In this document: in pieces, positions 52,415 to 59,538 of the stretch
How the letters are laid out: each line of letters starts with the position of its first letter
Position numbering within the stretch: position 1 is the first letter of the stretch
Origin: SXOA01 sp046593355
GTDB taxonomy: Bacteria; Planctomycetota; Planctomycetia; Pirellulales; Pirellulaceae
Assembly (NCBI GenBank): GCA_046593355.1
Contig: JBKJNY010000141.1
Location: 1-64,000, forward strand
Length of the DNA: 64,000 nt
Reading direction: 5' to 3'
Program-made: the position numbers and the translations under genes
Notes under the pieces: model-generated
Seen by the model: the letters and a program-made list of their open reading frames with translations, nothing else
Database searches by the model: none
Told to the model about the DNA's origin: nothing

Positions 52415-52726
52415 CTATGCCGAGTCCGCATGCACCAGTCGCGGTTGCCAGGCGGCAGGGGCAAGCTTCGAAAATTCGCGGGGCAGACGGGGCGAAGTCG
52501 CGGGGCCGGTGGAGGCGCGGCCGAGGGCGCTCTTGAGCGCGGCAACTTGCCCGGGCTCCATGCGGATGGTGCTCTGCGTGAACCAGCCGATTCCCTCGCC
52601 AAACGACTGCTGCCGCATTTCGACGTGGCTTCCCTCGCCGGCGGACTGCACCAGGACGACGAGGATGCGTTCGTTTTCGACCGCGGCGGGGAGCGAGGTG
52701 AGGGTTGTTTCGTTAGCGTGGGTCAT
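52415..52726 (-). CDS. Small hypothetical protein
   Basis: This is a 103-residue protein with no signal peptide. The central part (ENERILVVLVQSAGEGSHVEMRQQSFGEGIGWFTQSTIRM) looks like a short beta sheet followed by a helix (EPGQVAALKSALG). I recognise no family, though the pattern recalls short planctomycete proteins with an SFGEG(I/V)GW...QSTI motif. It is convergent with cysA. Confidence 0.6.
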   Translation of the reverse strand: MTHANETTLTSLPAAVENERILVVLVQSAGEGSHVEMRQQSFGEGIGWFTQSTIRMEPGQVAALKSALGRASTGPATSPRLPREFSKLAPAAWQPRLVHADSA

Positions 52727-52874
52727 GGAAGTTGCCCAGGTGGGAGCGAGCAGGAGGGGCAGAAATCAGGAATTCTTTTAACTGAGATTCAGTCTCATCT
52801 ACTCCTTATTGTAACGGCACCATTGGAAGTGTCAATGCGATTGCCGCTTTTCAACGAACGCCAATACCTGGCCC

Positions 52875-53183
52875 CTATTCCACATAGGAATCGAACACCC
52901 GCACCCGGTCCCAGTTGGGCTTGTTGGCTTCGATGAACTGCACATGCCGCGGATGGGACTGGTAGGCGTCGTGGGCGGCACGGCTGTCGAAGACGACGTG
53001 CAGCGCGACGTCGAAATCGGTCTGGTTGACTGGGCGGGTCAGGTCGGCGACCAGCGTGCCGGCGGCGAAGAATTTGGTGCCGGGGTGGCCGGAAAGGTAG
53101 GTCTGGCAGTCGCCGACCATTTTGGCAATGGCGGCCGCGCTGCGGTCCTTGAGGGTGAAGTAGACCATGTGTCCGAGGAGCAT
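52875..53183 (-). CDS. Dabb (stress-response A/B barrel) domain protein
   Basis: The protein has 102 residues from the ATG at 53183. The ferredoxin-like Dabb fold shows as HMVYFTLKDRSAAAIAKMVGDCQTYL, then VADLTRPVNQTDFDVALHVVFDS and AHDAYQSHPRHVQFIEAN, with the conserved His near each end. Family members are small dimeric proteins including some cyclases and stress proteins. The upstream frame is open but noisy. A long inverted repeat lies upstream. Confidence 0.85.
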   Translation of the reverse strand: MLLGHMVYFTLKDRSAAAIAKMVGDCQTYLSGHPGTKFFAAGTLVADLTRPVNQTDFDVALHVVFDSRAAHDAYQSHPRHVQFIEANKPNWDRVRVFDSYVE

Positions 53184-53259
53184 GGGGTTTCCTGGCAGTG
53201 GAGTGGAAAGGGAAAGCCGCCCATTGTAACAGCCTGAAGGGATTATGCGGCTTGCGACG

Positions 53260-53338
53260 AGCCTGAAGCGCGAGCAAAAGGGAGCGTTGCATCGCCGAGA
53301 ACAGGGTGCTTTCCTTCGCTGGCGTTTCAGGCTTGTGT
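53260..53338. repeat. Long inverted repeat, copy B3
   Basis: The left arm (about 53260-53282) is GCCTGAAGCGCGAGCAAAAG-like; the right arm (53311-53338) has CTTCGCTGGCGTTTCAGGCTTG. The arms are more diverged than in B1 and B2. The centre shares ATCGCCGAGAA with copy B4 at 58775-58850, which shows common descent beyond the arms. Confidence 0.8.
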
Positions 53339-53383
53339 GTGTTCCGCGGCCTAGACTTAGGCAGCAACCAGCTCCCACGAAAA

Positions 53384-53455
53384 GGGGTCGGGAGTCTTTG
53401 GCGTCCCAGGCAATTCAATAAAACGTAAGCACTGACGCCAAAGACTCCCGACCCC
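53384..53455. repeat. Perfect 22-bp inverted repeat next to the HEAT gene start
   Basis: The arms 53384-53405 and 53434-53455 (beginning GGGGTCGGGAGTCTTTGG) are exact reverse complements around 28 bp. The right arm ends 7 bp before the HEAT-protein ATG at 53463, where a ribosome-binding site would be expected; none is visible. It could mask or replace the initiation region. Confidence 0.85.
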
Positions 53456-53462
53456 CTGTTTC

Positions 53463-55112
53463 ATGAAGCCCCACTATCACAATCTCGAAGACACCCTCCG
53501 CGTGCTGGCAGCGAGCGGCAATGAAGCGGCCGTGCCGGTGCTGCTGGCGGCCCTGGATGGCGGCGACTTTTGCATCCGTGATGAAGCTTTGCCAGTCCTG
53601 CTGCAGCGGCGGAGTGCCGACGCCGAGAATGAGGTGCTGCGCCGCTGGCCGGAGCTGAGCGACCATTGGAAGCAGCTCGTGATTGGAAGGGAAGGCTGGC
53701 TCTCGCCGGCGATCCGCCGGGCGCTCCTGGGAAACGACCCGTCCCTGGCCGCGCTGGCTTGCACTGCCGCGGCACGGCTCGGGGACTACGAGCTCATCCC
53801 CATCCTGGTTTCGGTCGTCTGCGAGAGGCAGAATGGAATTTCGGAGCAGGCGTCCGGGGCGCTGTTCACACTGGCCGAGCGTCTGGCGGAAATACTGTCT
53901 GCCCCCCGCGACTTTCGCAATCGCAAGGATCCGCAGGTGCAGCGGGCGCACGTGCTGGGAAGCCTGGAAAAAGGAGTGCAGTCTTTCGACCAGCATCAGC
54001 GCCGCGAGCTGATCGAGGCGCTCCTCATTTTGGCCAGCCGCGACAATGCGGTGATCAGCAGGATCCTGCAAGAGCCGACGGAGCGGGCGTACGCCCCGCT
54101 GATGGAGCTGCTCCTGCATAGCCCTCGCCCCTGTATCATGCGGCTTCTCCTTAGCTACTTGGAGGATCCCTTCGCCCCGTTGCCCGCTCTGCACGCGCTC
54201 GGCCGCCGCCGCGATATCACCTGGCTGCGGCAGCTCTTTCAAAGGATTGGCGATGAGCCGGCGGGCGTGATCCGCAATAACCTCAAACGGATCGAAAGCA
54301 TTCCTTGGCTGCGGGCCCACAAGTTCCTGCTCGATTCGCTGCACGACGCCGAACAGCCCGGCGCCGTGCGATTCATTACCCTGTCCGGCATCGCGCGGCA
54401 GGAAGCCCTGGAGTCCCTCGGCCAGATCCTCCAGAGCGGCCAACCGCAAGGGAGGCGTGCGGCCTCCTCGGCCTTGGCCGAATTCCGCGGAGCGGAAGCC
54501 AACACCGTCGCCCAACTCGCCCTGGAGGATTCAGATCCAGCCGTGCGGGCCAACGTCGCAGCGCAGATTCGCACGCGGGGAACGCCCGGAGCCATGAACC
54601 GGCTGGTGGCGATGCTCGACAGCCCCCACGAGGTGGAGCGGCTCGCGGCGCGGAAGGCGCTCGAAGAGTTCACGTTCGCCGGCTATGCGGCGTCGTATGA
54701 CTACTTGGACGAAGAAACGCGCGCGAAGTCGGGCCAACTGGTGCAACGGATCGACGGGGAATCCGCCGATCTGTTGCGCGACGAAATGAGATCCAACTCG
54801 CGGACGCGGCGGCGGCGCGGCCTGGAGATGGCTCTGCATATGGGCCTGGTCGCGAAGCTTCAGGACGTCATCGCAGCATTGGCCCGCGACGACGAAGACC
54901 AGTACGTTCGCCTGGAAGCCGTGCGGCTCTTGGGGATTTGCCCGACGGCGGTTTCCGGCCAGGTGCTGCGTGAAGCACTAACCGATAGCCGGGCGCTCGT
55001 GCAGGAAGCCGCCGAGCACGGGCTGCGGGACATGCCGCTGGAGGATGGCGCGGACGCCTGGCCACCCGACCTCGAAGCCAGTCGCGCCTTGGAAACCTCA
55101 ACCCCCGTTTGA
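53463..55112 (+). CDS. HEAT-repeat protein
   Basis: The 549 residues are almost entirely helical HEAT/Armadillo-type repeats. Examples are NEAAVPVLLAALDGGDFCIRDEALPVLL, RRAASSALAEFRGAEANTVAQLALEDSDPAVRANVAAQI, LVAMLDSPHEVERLAARKALEEF, and VIAALARDDEDQYVRLEAVRLLGI. There is no signal peptide and no catalytic motif, so a cytosolic scaffold or adaptor is likely. The next gene encodes a small membrane protein 11 bp downstream, suggesting a two-protein unit. The start is immediately downstream of a strong hairpin. Confidence 0.82.
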   Translation: MKPHYHNLEDTLRVLAASGNEAAVPVLLAALDGGDFCIRDEALPVLLQRRSADAENEVLRRWPELSDHWKQLVIGREGWLSPAIRRALLGNDPSLAALACTAAARLGDYELIPILVSVVCERQNGISEQASGALFTLAERLAEILSAPRDFRNRKDPQVQRAHVLGSLEKGVQSFDQHQRRELIEALLILASRDNAVISRILQEPTERAYAPLMELLLHSPRPCIMRLLLSYLEDPFAPLPALHALGRRRDITWLRQLFQRIGDEPAGVIRNNLKRIESIPWLRAHKFLLDSLHDAEQPGAVRFITLSGIARQEALESLGQILQSGQPQGRRAASSALAEFRGAEANTVAQLALEDSDPAVRANVAAQIRTRGTPGAMNRLVAMLDSPHEVERLAARKALEEFTFAGYAASYDYLDEETRAKSGQLVQRIDGESADLLRDEMRSNSRTRRRRGLEMALHMGLVAKLQDVIAALARDDEDQYVRLEAVRLLGICPTAVSGQVLREALTDSRALVQEAAEHGLRDMPLEDGADAWPPDLEASRALETSTPV

Positions 55113-55123
55113 CTCCCATTCCC

Positions 55124-55564
55124 ATGAGACTCCCCTGGATAACGAGCTTGGCGATTGTGCCTGTCCTGGCGCAGCTCGCCCTGGCCGTGGAACCGCAATC
55201 CGCGGCGCGGCAAGCCGCCGCGGCATCGGGCTGGAGTTTTCTCGGCATCGCCGGCGGCGCTGTCACCCTGGCTGGGGCGCTGGTGCTGGCCTGGCTGGTG
55301 CGCAGATTCCTGATGCGCCGCGCCGCGGGGCCCAAAAACAACCCGCGGCATCTACTGCACGAGCTTTGTCAGGCTCACGGCCTGAGCCGCCGGGCCGAGC
55401 GGCTGCTCAAGAGGGCGGCGGCGGCACTCGGAACGCCTCATCCGGGGCGATTCTTTTTGGAGCCGCATCTCTTGCGTCAGGTACAAAGGTGCGAGCAGTT
55501 ACGAGGGAGCAAGCGAGCATTGGGCCTGCTCTATGACCGGCTATTTGGCGAAGACGCCGAATAA
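55124..55564 (+). CDS. Small membrane protein, partner of the HEAT protein
   Basis: The protein has 146 residues from the ATG at 55124. A TTG at 55109, overlapping the upstream stop, is an alternative adding 5. It has a signal or first helix (WITSLAIVPVLAQLALAVE), a second helix (FLGIAGGAVTLAGALVLAWLV) and a basic C-terminal region (RHLLHELCQAHGLSRRAERLLKRAAAAL) that resembles the PilZ-partner or type helical tails of planctomycete proteins. No family can be named with confidence. It is convergent with the coiled-coil protein gene, 11 bp apart. Confidence 0.7.
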   Translation: MRLPWITSLAIVPVLAQLALAVEPQSAARQAAAASGWSFLGIAGGAVTLAGALVLAWLVRRFLMRRAAGPKNNPRHLLHELCQAHGLSRRAERLLKRAAAALGTPHPGRFFLEPHLLRQVQRCEQLRGSKRALGLLYDRLFGEDAE

Positions 55565-55575
55565 ACGTCCAAGGG

Positions 55576-57159
55576 TTACTTTCCGCCGAAGGGATCAGCG
55601 GGATCCGCTTCGGCCGGCTTCTTGGGAGCCCCTTCGGCGGGAGGAACGTCCGTGGCGGGCGCCTCCGCTCCAGGAGGAGCTTTGGGAGCAGCCTTGGCCC
55701 CACCCGGACCGCGTTTGGTGAAGCCGGCGTCCATGACGCCGCCCAGGCCCGTCGTCTTCTCTTCGGGCTTCCAGCCCATCATGTCGAGCAGTTGCTGAAC
55801 GGAGATCTTCTCCACCGAGAAATCGTCCACGTCTTTCAGGAAGGCATTAAGGGTCGTTTGATATTGGGTGATATTGTTGATGAGCAGATTTCCCTTGTCG
55901 GCGGATTCCCCCATGACAACATACCGGGTATTCACCGACATTTTGCCCTCATCCCGCTCGCCGGTGTCCTTGATCTCGGTATCAATGACGCCGCCGTTCA
56001 TGGTGATGATGTGCTTGATCGTTTCGCGGTCGCTGTGCTGATCGTCATCGATATCCATGAACCCGACCAACGCAAAGTGCAGCCGCTGTCCGGGCGACCA
56101 GGCGGGAGAGTGAATCCAGTCGCCAGGCAGGATCGGGTTGGATGCTTTGTCCTCCAGGATGCGGCACTCGGCCTGATGCGGCCCCGTGACACGAACGACT
56201 TCGATCCGTCCCTTGCTCTCCAACTTCTTGACCTTCTCCATGCCCGTCCCTTCCTTCCGCATCCGTTCGACTTGTTTGAAGAGGCTGGCTTGGTTCTGAC
56301 TGTACACCGCAAACGACATCTGCCGGCCTAAGCCGTCGTCATAACCGCGGTCGATCCAGACGAGGCGCTGCTTTTGATTGATCCAGATAATGAGGGCGTC
56401 GGGGTTATCAATGTTGACCCCTTGGACCGTTTGCAGCGCGACTACCTTGGCCGCGAAGCTGCGTTTGATGTCCGATTCCTTGGCGAGGGAGGACGCAACC
56501 ACATCAAACTCGGCCTGCTTATTTTCCAGATCCTTCTTGGCTTTGGCCTGGGCAGCAGCGGCCGCCACCTGTGCATCGTTCGTTGTTTTGATGTTAGTTT
56601 TCAGCGCCTCCTCATATCCGGTACGTCCCACAAGGTAACTCGCGGCCTGGTCTTTCATACCCGTCTCGGCCGTGGTGGCTCGCGTCTGTTCCGCAAGGAC
56701 CGCGGCCGCCTTCGCGGCCGTTTCACTCTGCGTCTCCGCCTGGCTTCTTCCCACACTTTGGTTTTTGCGACTAATGGCACCGAGCAAGAAACTGGGAAGA
56801 TCCATATAATTCGAATTGGCTTCGGTCGCGGCCGTGCCATAAATGGACATGTCCAGGTCATACTTGGCCAGCCAGGCATTCACTTCGGTATCTTCGCCGC
56901 CACCCGCGCGGGTCTTGGCGTCGTCCACGTCCTTCCTGCTCTTGACAATCCCGAGCATGAATTTCAGCGCCGTGGCCTGGTAATTGGCCTTCATCTGCGC
57001 GGACGTAGCCACGGTCTCCGCAGCCTTGGCGGCCACCTTCTCCTTCTCCTTGGTTTCGGACGCCGCGTAGTAGATGTACGTCGTAACTGCCAGAACCACG
57101 GTCAAAATGGCAAACAGAATGACCGCGATCTGCATCCCCTGACCTTCGCGAGACGCCAT
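55576..57159 (-). CDS. Membrane-anchored coiled-coil protein with MreC-like core
   Basis: The 527 residues have one N-terminal membrane helix (AVILFAILTVVLAVTTYIYYAA), a coiled-coil region (about 35-230), then a beta-rich core. That core contains ALIIWINQKQRLVWIDRGYDDGLGRQMSFAVYSQ (about 255-290), a pattern resembling the MreC barrel. A proline/alanine-rich tail (about 480-527) closes the protein. In planctomycetes, proteins of this shape recur, but their role is not established; envelope organisation is a guess. The region upstream is AT-rich and gene-free. Confidence 0.78.
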   Translation of the reverse strand: MASREGQGMQIAVILFAILTVVLAVTTYIYYAASETKEKEKVAAKAAETVATSAQMKANYQATALKFMLGIVKSRKDVDDAKTRAGGGEDTEVNAWLAKYDLDMSIYGTAATEANSNYMDLPSFLLGAISRKNQSVGRSQAETQSETAAKAAAVLAEQTRATTAETGMKDQAASYLVGRTGYEEALKTNIKTTNDAQVAAAAAQAKAKKDLENKQAEFDVVASSLAKESDIKRSFAAKVVALQTVQGVNIDNPDALIIWINQKQRLVWIDRGYDDGLGRQMSFAVYSQNQASLFKQVERMRKEGTGMEKVKKLESKGRIEVVRVTGPHQAECRILEDKASNPILPGDWIHSPAWSPGQRLHFALVGFMDIDDDQHSDRETIKHIITMNGGVIDTEIKDTGERDEGKMSVNTRYVVMGESADKGNLLINNITQYQTTLNAFLKDVDDFSVEKISVQQLLDMMGWKPEEKTTGLGGVMDAGFTKRGPGGAKAAPKAPPGAEAPATDVPPAEGAPKKPAEADPADPFGGK

Positions 57160-57448
57160 TGCAAAACTCCTGAATGCGGCGCAATGAATAAATCAGTACG
57201 CCAGTAGCGCCGGCGATGGAGCCGGCGAATGTGAACAGACCGAAACTACTTCGCCATGAACGCGGCCAGCTATTCCCCGAAGGCAGAAAAAAACCGCCCC
57301 GCGCGCGGGATTTTCCGCGCCGGAAGCTCTAGCGGCCACAATTCAAGTCTATTTACCACCCCCTGGAGTGTCAATGTTTTTTATCGAGTTAGCGGGACAC
57401 TCCGCCACGAACCCGACGTGCCGGTGAGGAAACAAGAACCAAAACGAC

Positions 57449-57524
57449 TTTCACCACGGATGTCACTCAAACCACGGATTCGTCCTGCCTGATCCGTGTC
57501 GTCCGTGCCAGCCGTGGTGAGAAA
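57449..57524. repeat. Inverted repeat with CACCACGG arms
   Basis: TTTCACCACGG at 57449-57459 pairs with CCGTGGTGAGAAA at 57512-57524, apart from a 2-nt offset. Inner ACCACGGAT and ATCCGTG tracts also pair. It is intergenic, between the coiled-coil gene and the degraded transposase region. Confidence 0.7.
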
Positions 57525-57674
57525 CCCCTTGGTGCAATTCATAAGGGATTTCTCAAAACTCAAATCACCCATAAAACGTTTGCCGCCAGGGACTTTCCTC
57601 CAAAGTAACGTGAAGACCCATAACGGTTTCATCCAGGGTCGGCTCCCGCCTCCGATTGGGCATTTATAAGCTGT

Positions 57675-57710
57675 TTTTCAAACGACTTGCGGTTTTCAAA
57701 CGACTTGCGG
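57675..57710. repeat. Tandem duplication of an 18-mer
   Basis: TTTTCAAACGACTTGCGG occurs twice back to back (57675-57692, 57693-57710) without any mismatch. It is the only exact tandem of this size nearby. It may be a slippage product. Confidence 0.8.
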
Positions 57711-58031
57711 CGAAAAATTGCGTCACAAGTCCTGTTTTGGTCACGACTTACAATTCGACAGCCTCCAATTTCTCCAAAAAAGTTATAAGCGGCTATCCCT
57801 GGCTGCCGTCATGTGCCTGTTCTCAACGCCATTCGGCGGACGACAACTCCGCGCGCGTTTGCCGCCGGAGTATCCGATGCGCGAACATGAACTTTTATTC
57901 AGTAAATAACAAAATATTTCCAGGAAGCTGGGGACTGCAGCACCGGATGCACGAGGAGGGTATTTGGCAAAAAATCGACGAGTTGCCGATATTTCCGGGC
58001 CGCGGTCAGGCCCAGCCTCTCGTCCCCCAAG

Positions 58032-58367
58032 TTCCACGAGAATGAAGCGCTACTTCTCATGTCACTCGCCGCATACAACCTGGCCTCGATGCTCCGCGAA
58101 GAGTGCGAGGCGGCCCGCGGCGGGTGTTGGGACTTATAGCGGTTCCAGAACTCCGTCCTCAAAGCGGGCGGCAAGGTGGTCAAGCACGCCCGGCGAATTG
58201 TGCTGGTGGTCAGCGGCGGCCTTGCTCCCGAAATTCTCGCCGGCCTGTTCGTCGAGCCGGCCACCACCGTCGAGGCCGCCGTGGCCGCTTCGCTGGCGGA
58301 ATATGGCCCCGCTGCCCGGATTGCCGTCATCCCCAAGGGACCGTACGTGCTGGCGCAGGTGGCGTGA
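58032..58367 (+). pseudogene. Chimeric remnant: transposase C-terminus joined to LarA-type C-terminus
   Basis: One reading frame (58032 onward) gives NEALLLMSLAAYNLASMLREE, then CWDL, a TAG stop at 58137-58139, then RFQNSVLKAGGKVVKHARRI. That is the C-terminal pattern of IS1380/IS4-type DDE transposases. It passes without a break into GLAPEILAGLFVEPATTVEA, then GPAARIAVIPKGPYVLAQVA, which matches the C-terminus of nickel-dependent lactate racemase LarA (DUF2088) proteins. The junction is near 58205. Both halves are truncated, so neither is functional. Family calls rest on short motifs. Confidence 0.55.
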
Positions 58368-58380
58368 AGGCGTTTGCATG

Positions 58381-58406
58381 GGAGGCTTGCTTGGGAGGCT
58401 TGCTTG
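58381..58406. repeat. Tandem 13-mer duplication
   Basis: GGAGGCTTGCTTG occurs twice in direct tandem (58381-58393, 58394-58406), 14 bp after the chimeric remnant's stop. Confidence 0.75.
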
Positions 58407-58577
58407 GAGAGCGTTTGTTGAATTAATCCCGGCCCGGCCATTCGCAAATCCTTGACGCAACAGTACTTGCGCAGTTCTCTGTAAATGGGTTTTCTTTCCA
58501 CACCCCGCCGAAAGAGCGGGGCACCCGACTCCATCATCCTGACCATCCCCGCGGCGCACTGGCTCGACGCATTCCCC

Positions 58578-58692
58578 ATGGCTTTGCCCAACAAGTCAGG
58601 ACACCCCCAACCGGTAGAAGCTTGCAGGTACTCGCTATCGCATTGAGTTGTGGATTTGTCTGGATGCGTCTGACTTGTTGGGCAAAGCCCAT
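58578..58692. mobile_element. MITE-like element, 115 bp with about 22-bp terminal inverted repeats
   Basis: The left end (58578-58599, ATGGCTTTGCCCAACAAGTC) and right end (58670-58692) are reverse complements except for one inserted base. It has no coding capacity. It lies in the gene-poor tract between the chimeric remnant and the tRNA/GIY-YIG region. Confidence 0.7.
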
Positions 58693-58774
58693 TCCCAATT
58701 ATACAAAAGGCCACTTCTAAACTAAGTGTCCAGTTCAAAAGTCGCTAAACATCGAGCCGATCGCCAGTCTGCTC

Positions 58775-58850
58775 ACACCAGCCTGAAGCGCCAGCGAAGG
58801 AAGGCTCGGAATCGCCGAGAAATAAGTATTTTCCTTCGCTTGCGCGTCAG
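58775..58850. repeat. Long inverted repeat, copy B4, right end cut by tRNA sequence
   Basis: The left arm (58775 on, ACACCAGCCTGAAGCGCCAGCG) is complete. The right arm stops at GCGTCAG (58850), where other copies continue GGCTTGTGT. The next base begins the tRNA remnant. The central ATCGCCGAGAA is shared with copy B3. Confidence 0.85.
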
Positions 58851-58927
58851 CTCCCCCGCCAGGGCTCGAACCTGGGACACGCGGATTAATCCCGGCGCGC
58901 CGGGACTGCTCTACCAACGGAGAAGGT
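58851..58927 (-). pseudogene. tRNA-Asn remnant with altered anticodon arm
   Basis: Read on the minus strand, bases 58889-58851 repeat exactly the last 39 nt of the intact tRNA-Asn at 59179-59251 (TTAATCCGCGTGTCC... to the 3' end). GTTGGTAGAGCAG of the D region is also kept. The D-stem 5' strand is missing, and the anticodon 5' half is replaced by the 16-bp palindrome TCCCGGCGCGCCGGGA (58890-58905). The end of the GIY-YIG gene supplies TTCTCCG, which can pair with CGGGGGA at the 3' end. It lacks a normal anticodon loop, so it is not a functional tRNA as written. Confidence 0.8.
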
Positions 58928-59174
58928 TCTCGCGTATCCAACGGGCTGATTTCATCGACTTGATTTGCCGTTCGCGGCACATTGCGCCGGCGCGGGTATC
59001 GTGTCTTTCGGACCAAACAAGTTTCCACGGTCCGTTTTTCACTGCGTATTTGCTCGCATCAGCCGATGGATCGTTATGCTGACTAAGACGTCGCTCCAGG
59101 TCATCCGTTTGTCCGACATAGAACCGGCCCGCGGAATTCTCAAGCACATAGACGAAAAACGGCCCGTCCGACAT
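58911..59174 (-). CDS. GIY-YIG nuclease, located between tRNA-Asn and its remnant
   Basis: This 87-residue single GIY-YIG domain has the motifs FFVYVLENSAGRFYVGQTDDL (the GIY and YIG positions read VYV and YVG), the catalytic Arg in ERRLSQHN and the Glu in CRERQIKSMK. It is close to the YhbQ/UPF0213 size class. The ATG lies 4 nt after the tRNA-Asn 3' end, and that end (GGGGGAG) is the only available Shine-Dalgarno. The stop codon TAG is the TAG of the remnant's TTGGTAGAGC. This is a compact unit closely tied to the tRNA. Confidence 0.9.
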   Translation of the reverse strand: MSDGPFFVYVLENSAGRFYVGQTDDLERRLSQHNDPSADASKYAVKNGPWKLVWSERHDTRAGAMCRERQIKSMKSARWIRENLLRW

Positions 59175-59178
59175 ACAA

Positions 59179-59251
59179 CTCCCCCGCCAGGGCTCGAACC
59201 TGGGACACGCGGATTAACAGTCCGCTGCTCTACCAACTGAGCTACAGGGGA
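59179..59251 (-). tRNA. tRNA-Asn (GTT)
   Basis: A 73-nt cloverleaf on the minus strand: acceptor TCCCCTG/CGGGGGA, D arm GCTC-AGTTGGTA-GAGC, anticodon stem GCGGA/TCCGC with loop CTGTTAA (anticodon GTT), T arm CCAGGTTCGAGCCCTGG, discriminator G. CCA is not encoded. It is followed 4 nt later by the GIY-YIG start codon. Confidence 0.95.
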
Positions 59252-59538
59252 AGATAGATGTGAAAGTTTAGTTTAAGCCAAAAAAACGGGCAAGGGTGGA
59301 ATCAGAGCGACTCTCGCGCGTAACACCGCATCGCCGTTGCAGATAGGAAAGGGAGCGGCTGGGAAAGGTTCGCTCCCAGATGCCGCCTGAAGGCGGAAGT
59401 CCAGCGCGGCGAAGCAGTGCCTTGAGACAAATGGCCCTCGCCCTTAGAATGAAGGCAAGCTGGATGCTGCTCTTGGTTCGCTGCCGTTTGTTTTCGCGAC
59501 TGGCCCTCCCTTCGCGCCGAAAGGCTCTCTCCGCGCCT

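Larger units (their letters stand above)
57160..58031. other. Gene-free stretch with repeats
   Basis: About 870 bp without a convincing gene. It holds an inverted repeat with TTTCACCACGG/CCGTGGTGAGAAA ends (57449-57524), an exact tandem pair of an 18-mer (57675-57692 and 57693-57710, TTTTCAAACGACTTGCGG), and A/T-rich sequence. A short open frame at 57656-58045 has no recognisable product. The tail may hold more of the decayed transposase at 58032. Confidence 0.6.

Noticed and set aside
57899..58738. Open frame of 279 codons on the minus strand over the chimeric remnant
   Set aside because: Composition is unlike a real protein, and the plus-strand frame shows transposase and LarA motifs.
59380..59538. 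N-terminal extension of purF to 59380
   Set aside because: It would place 53 residues before the short propeptide and catalytic Cys; the ATG at 59539 fits the family.
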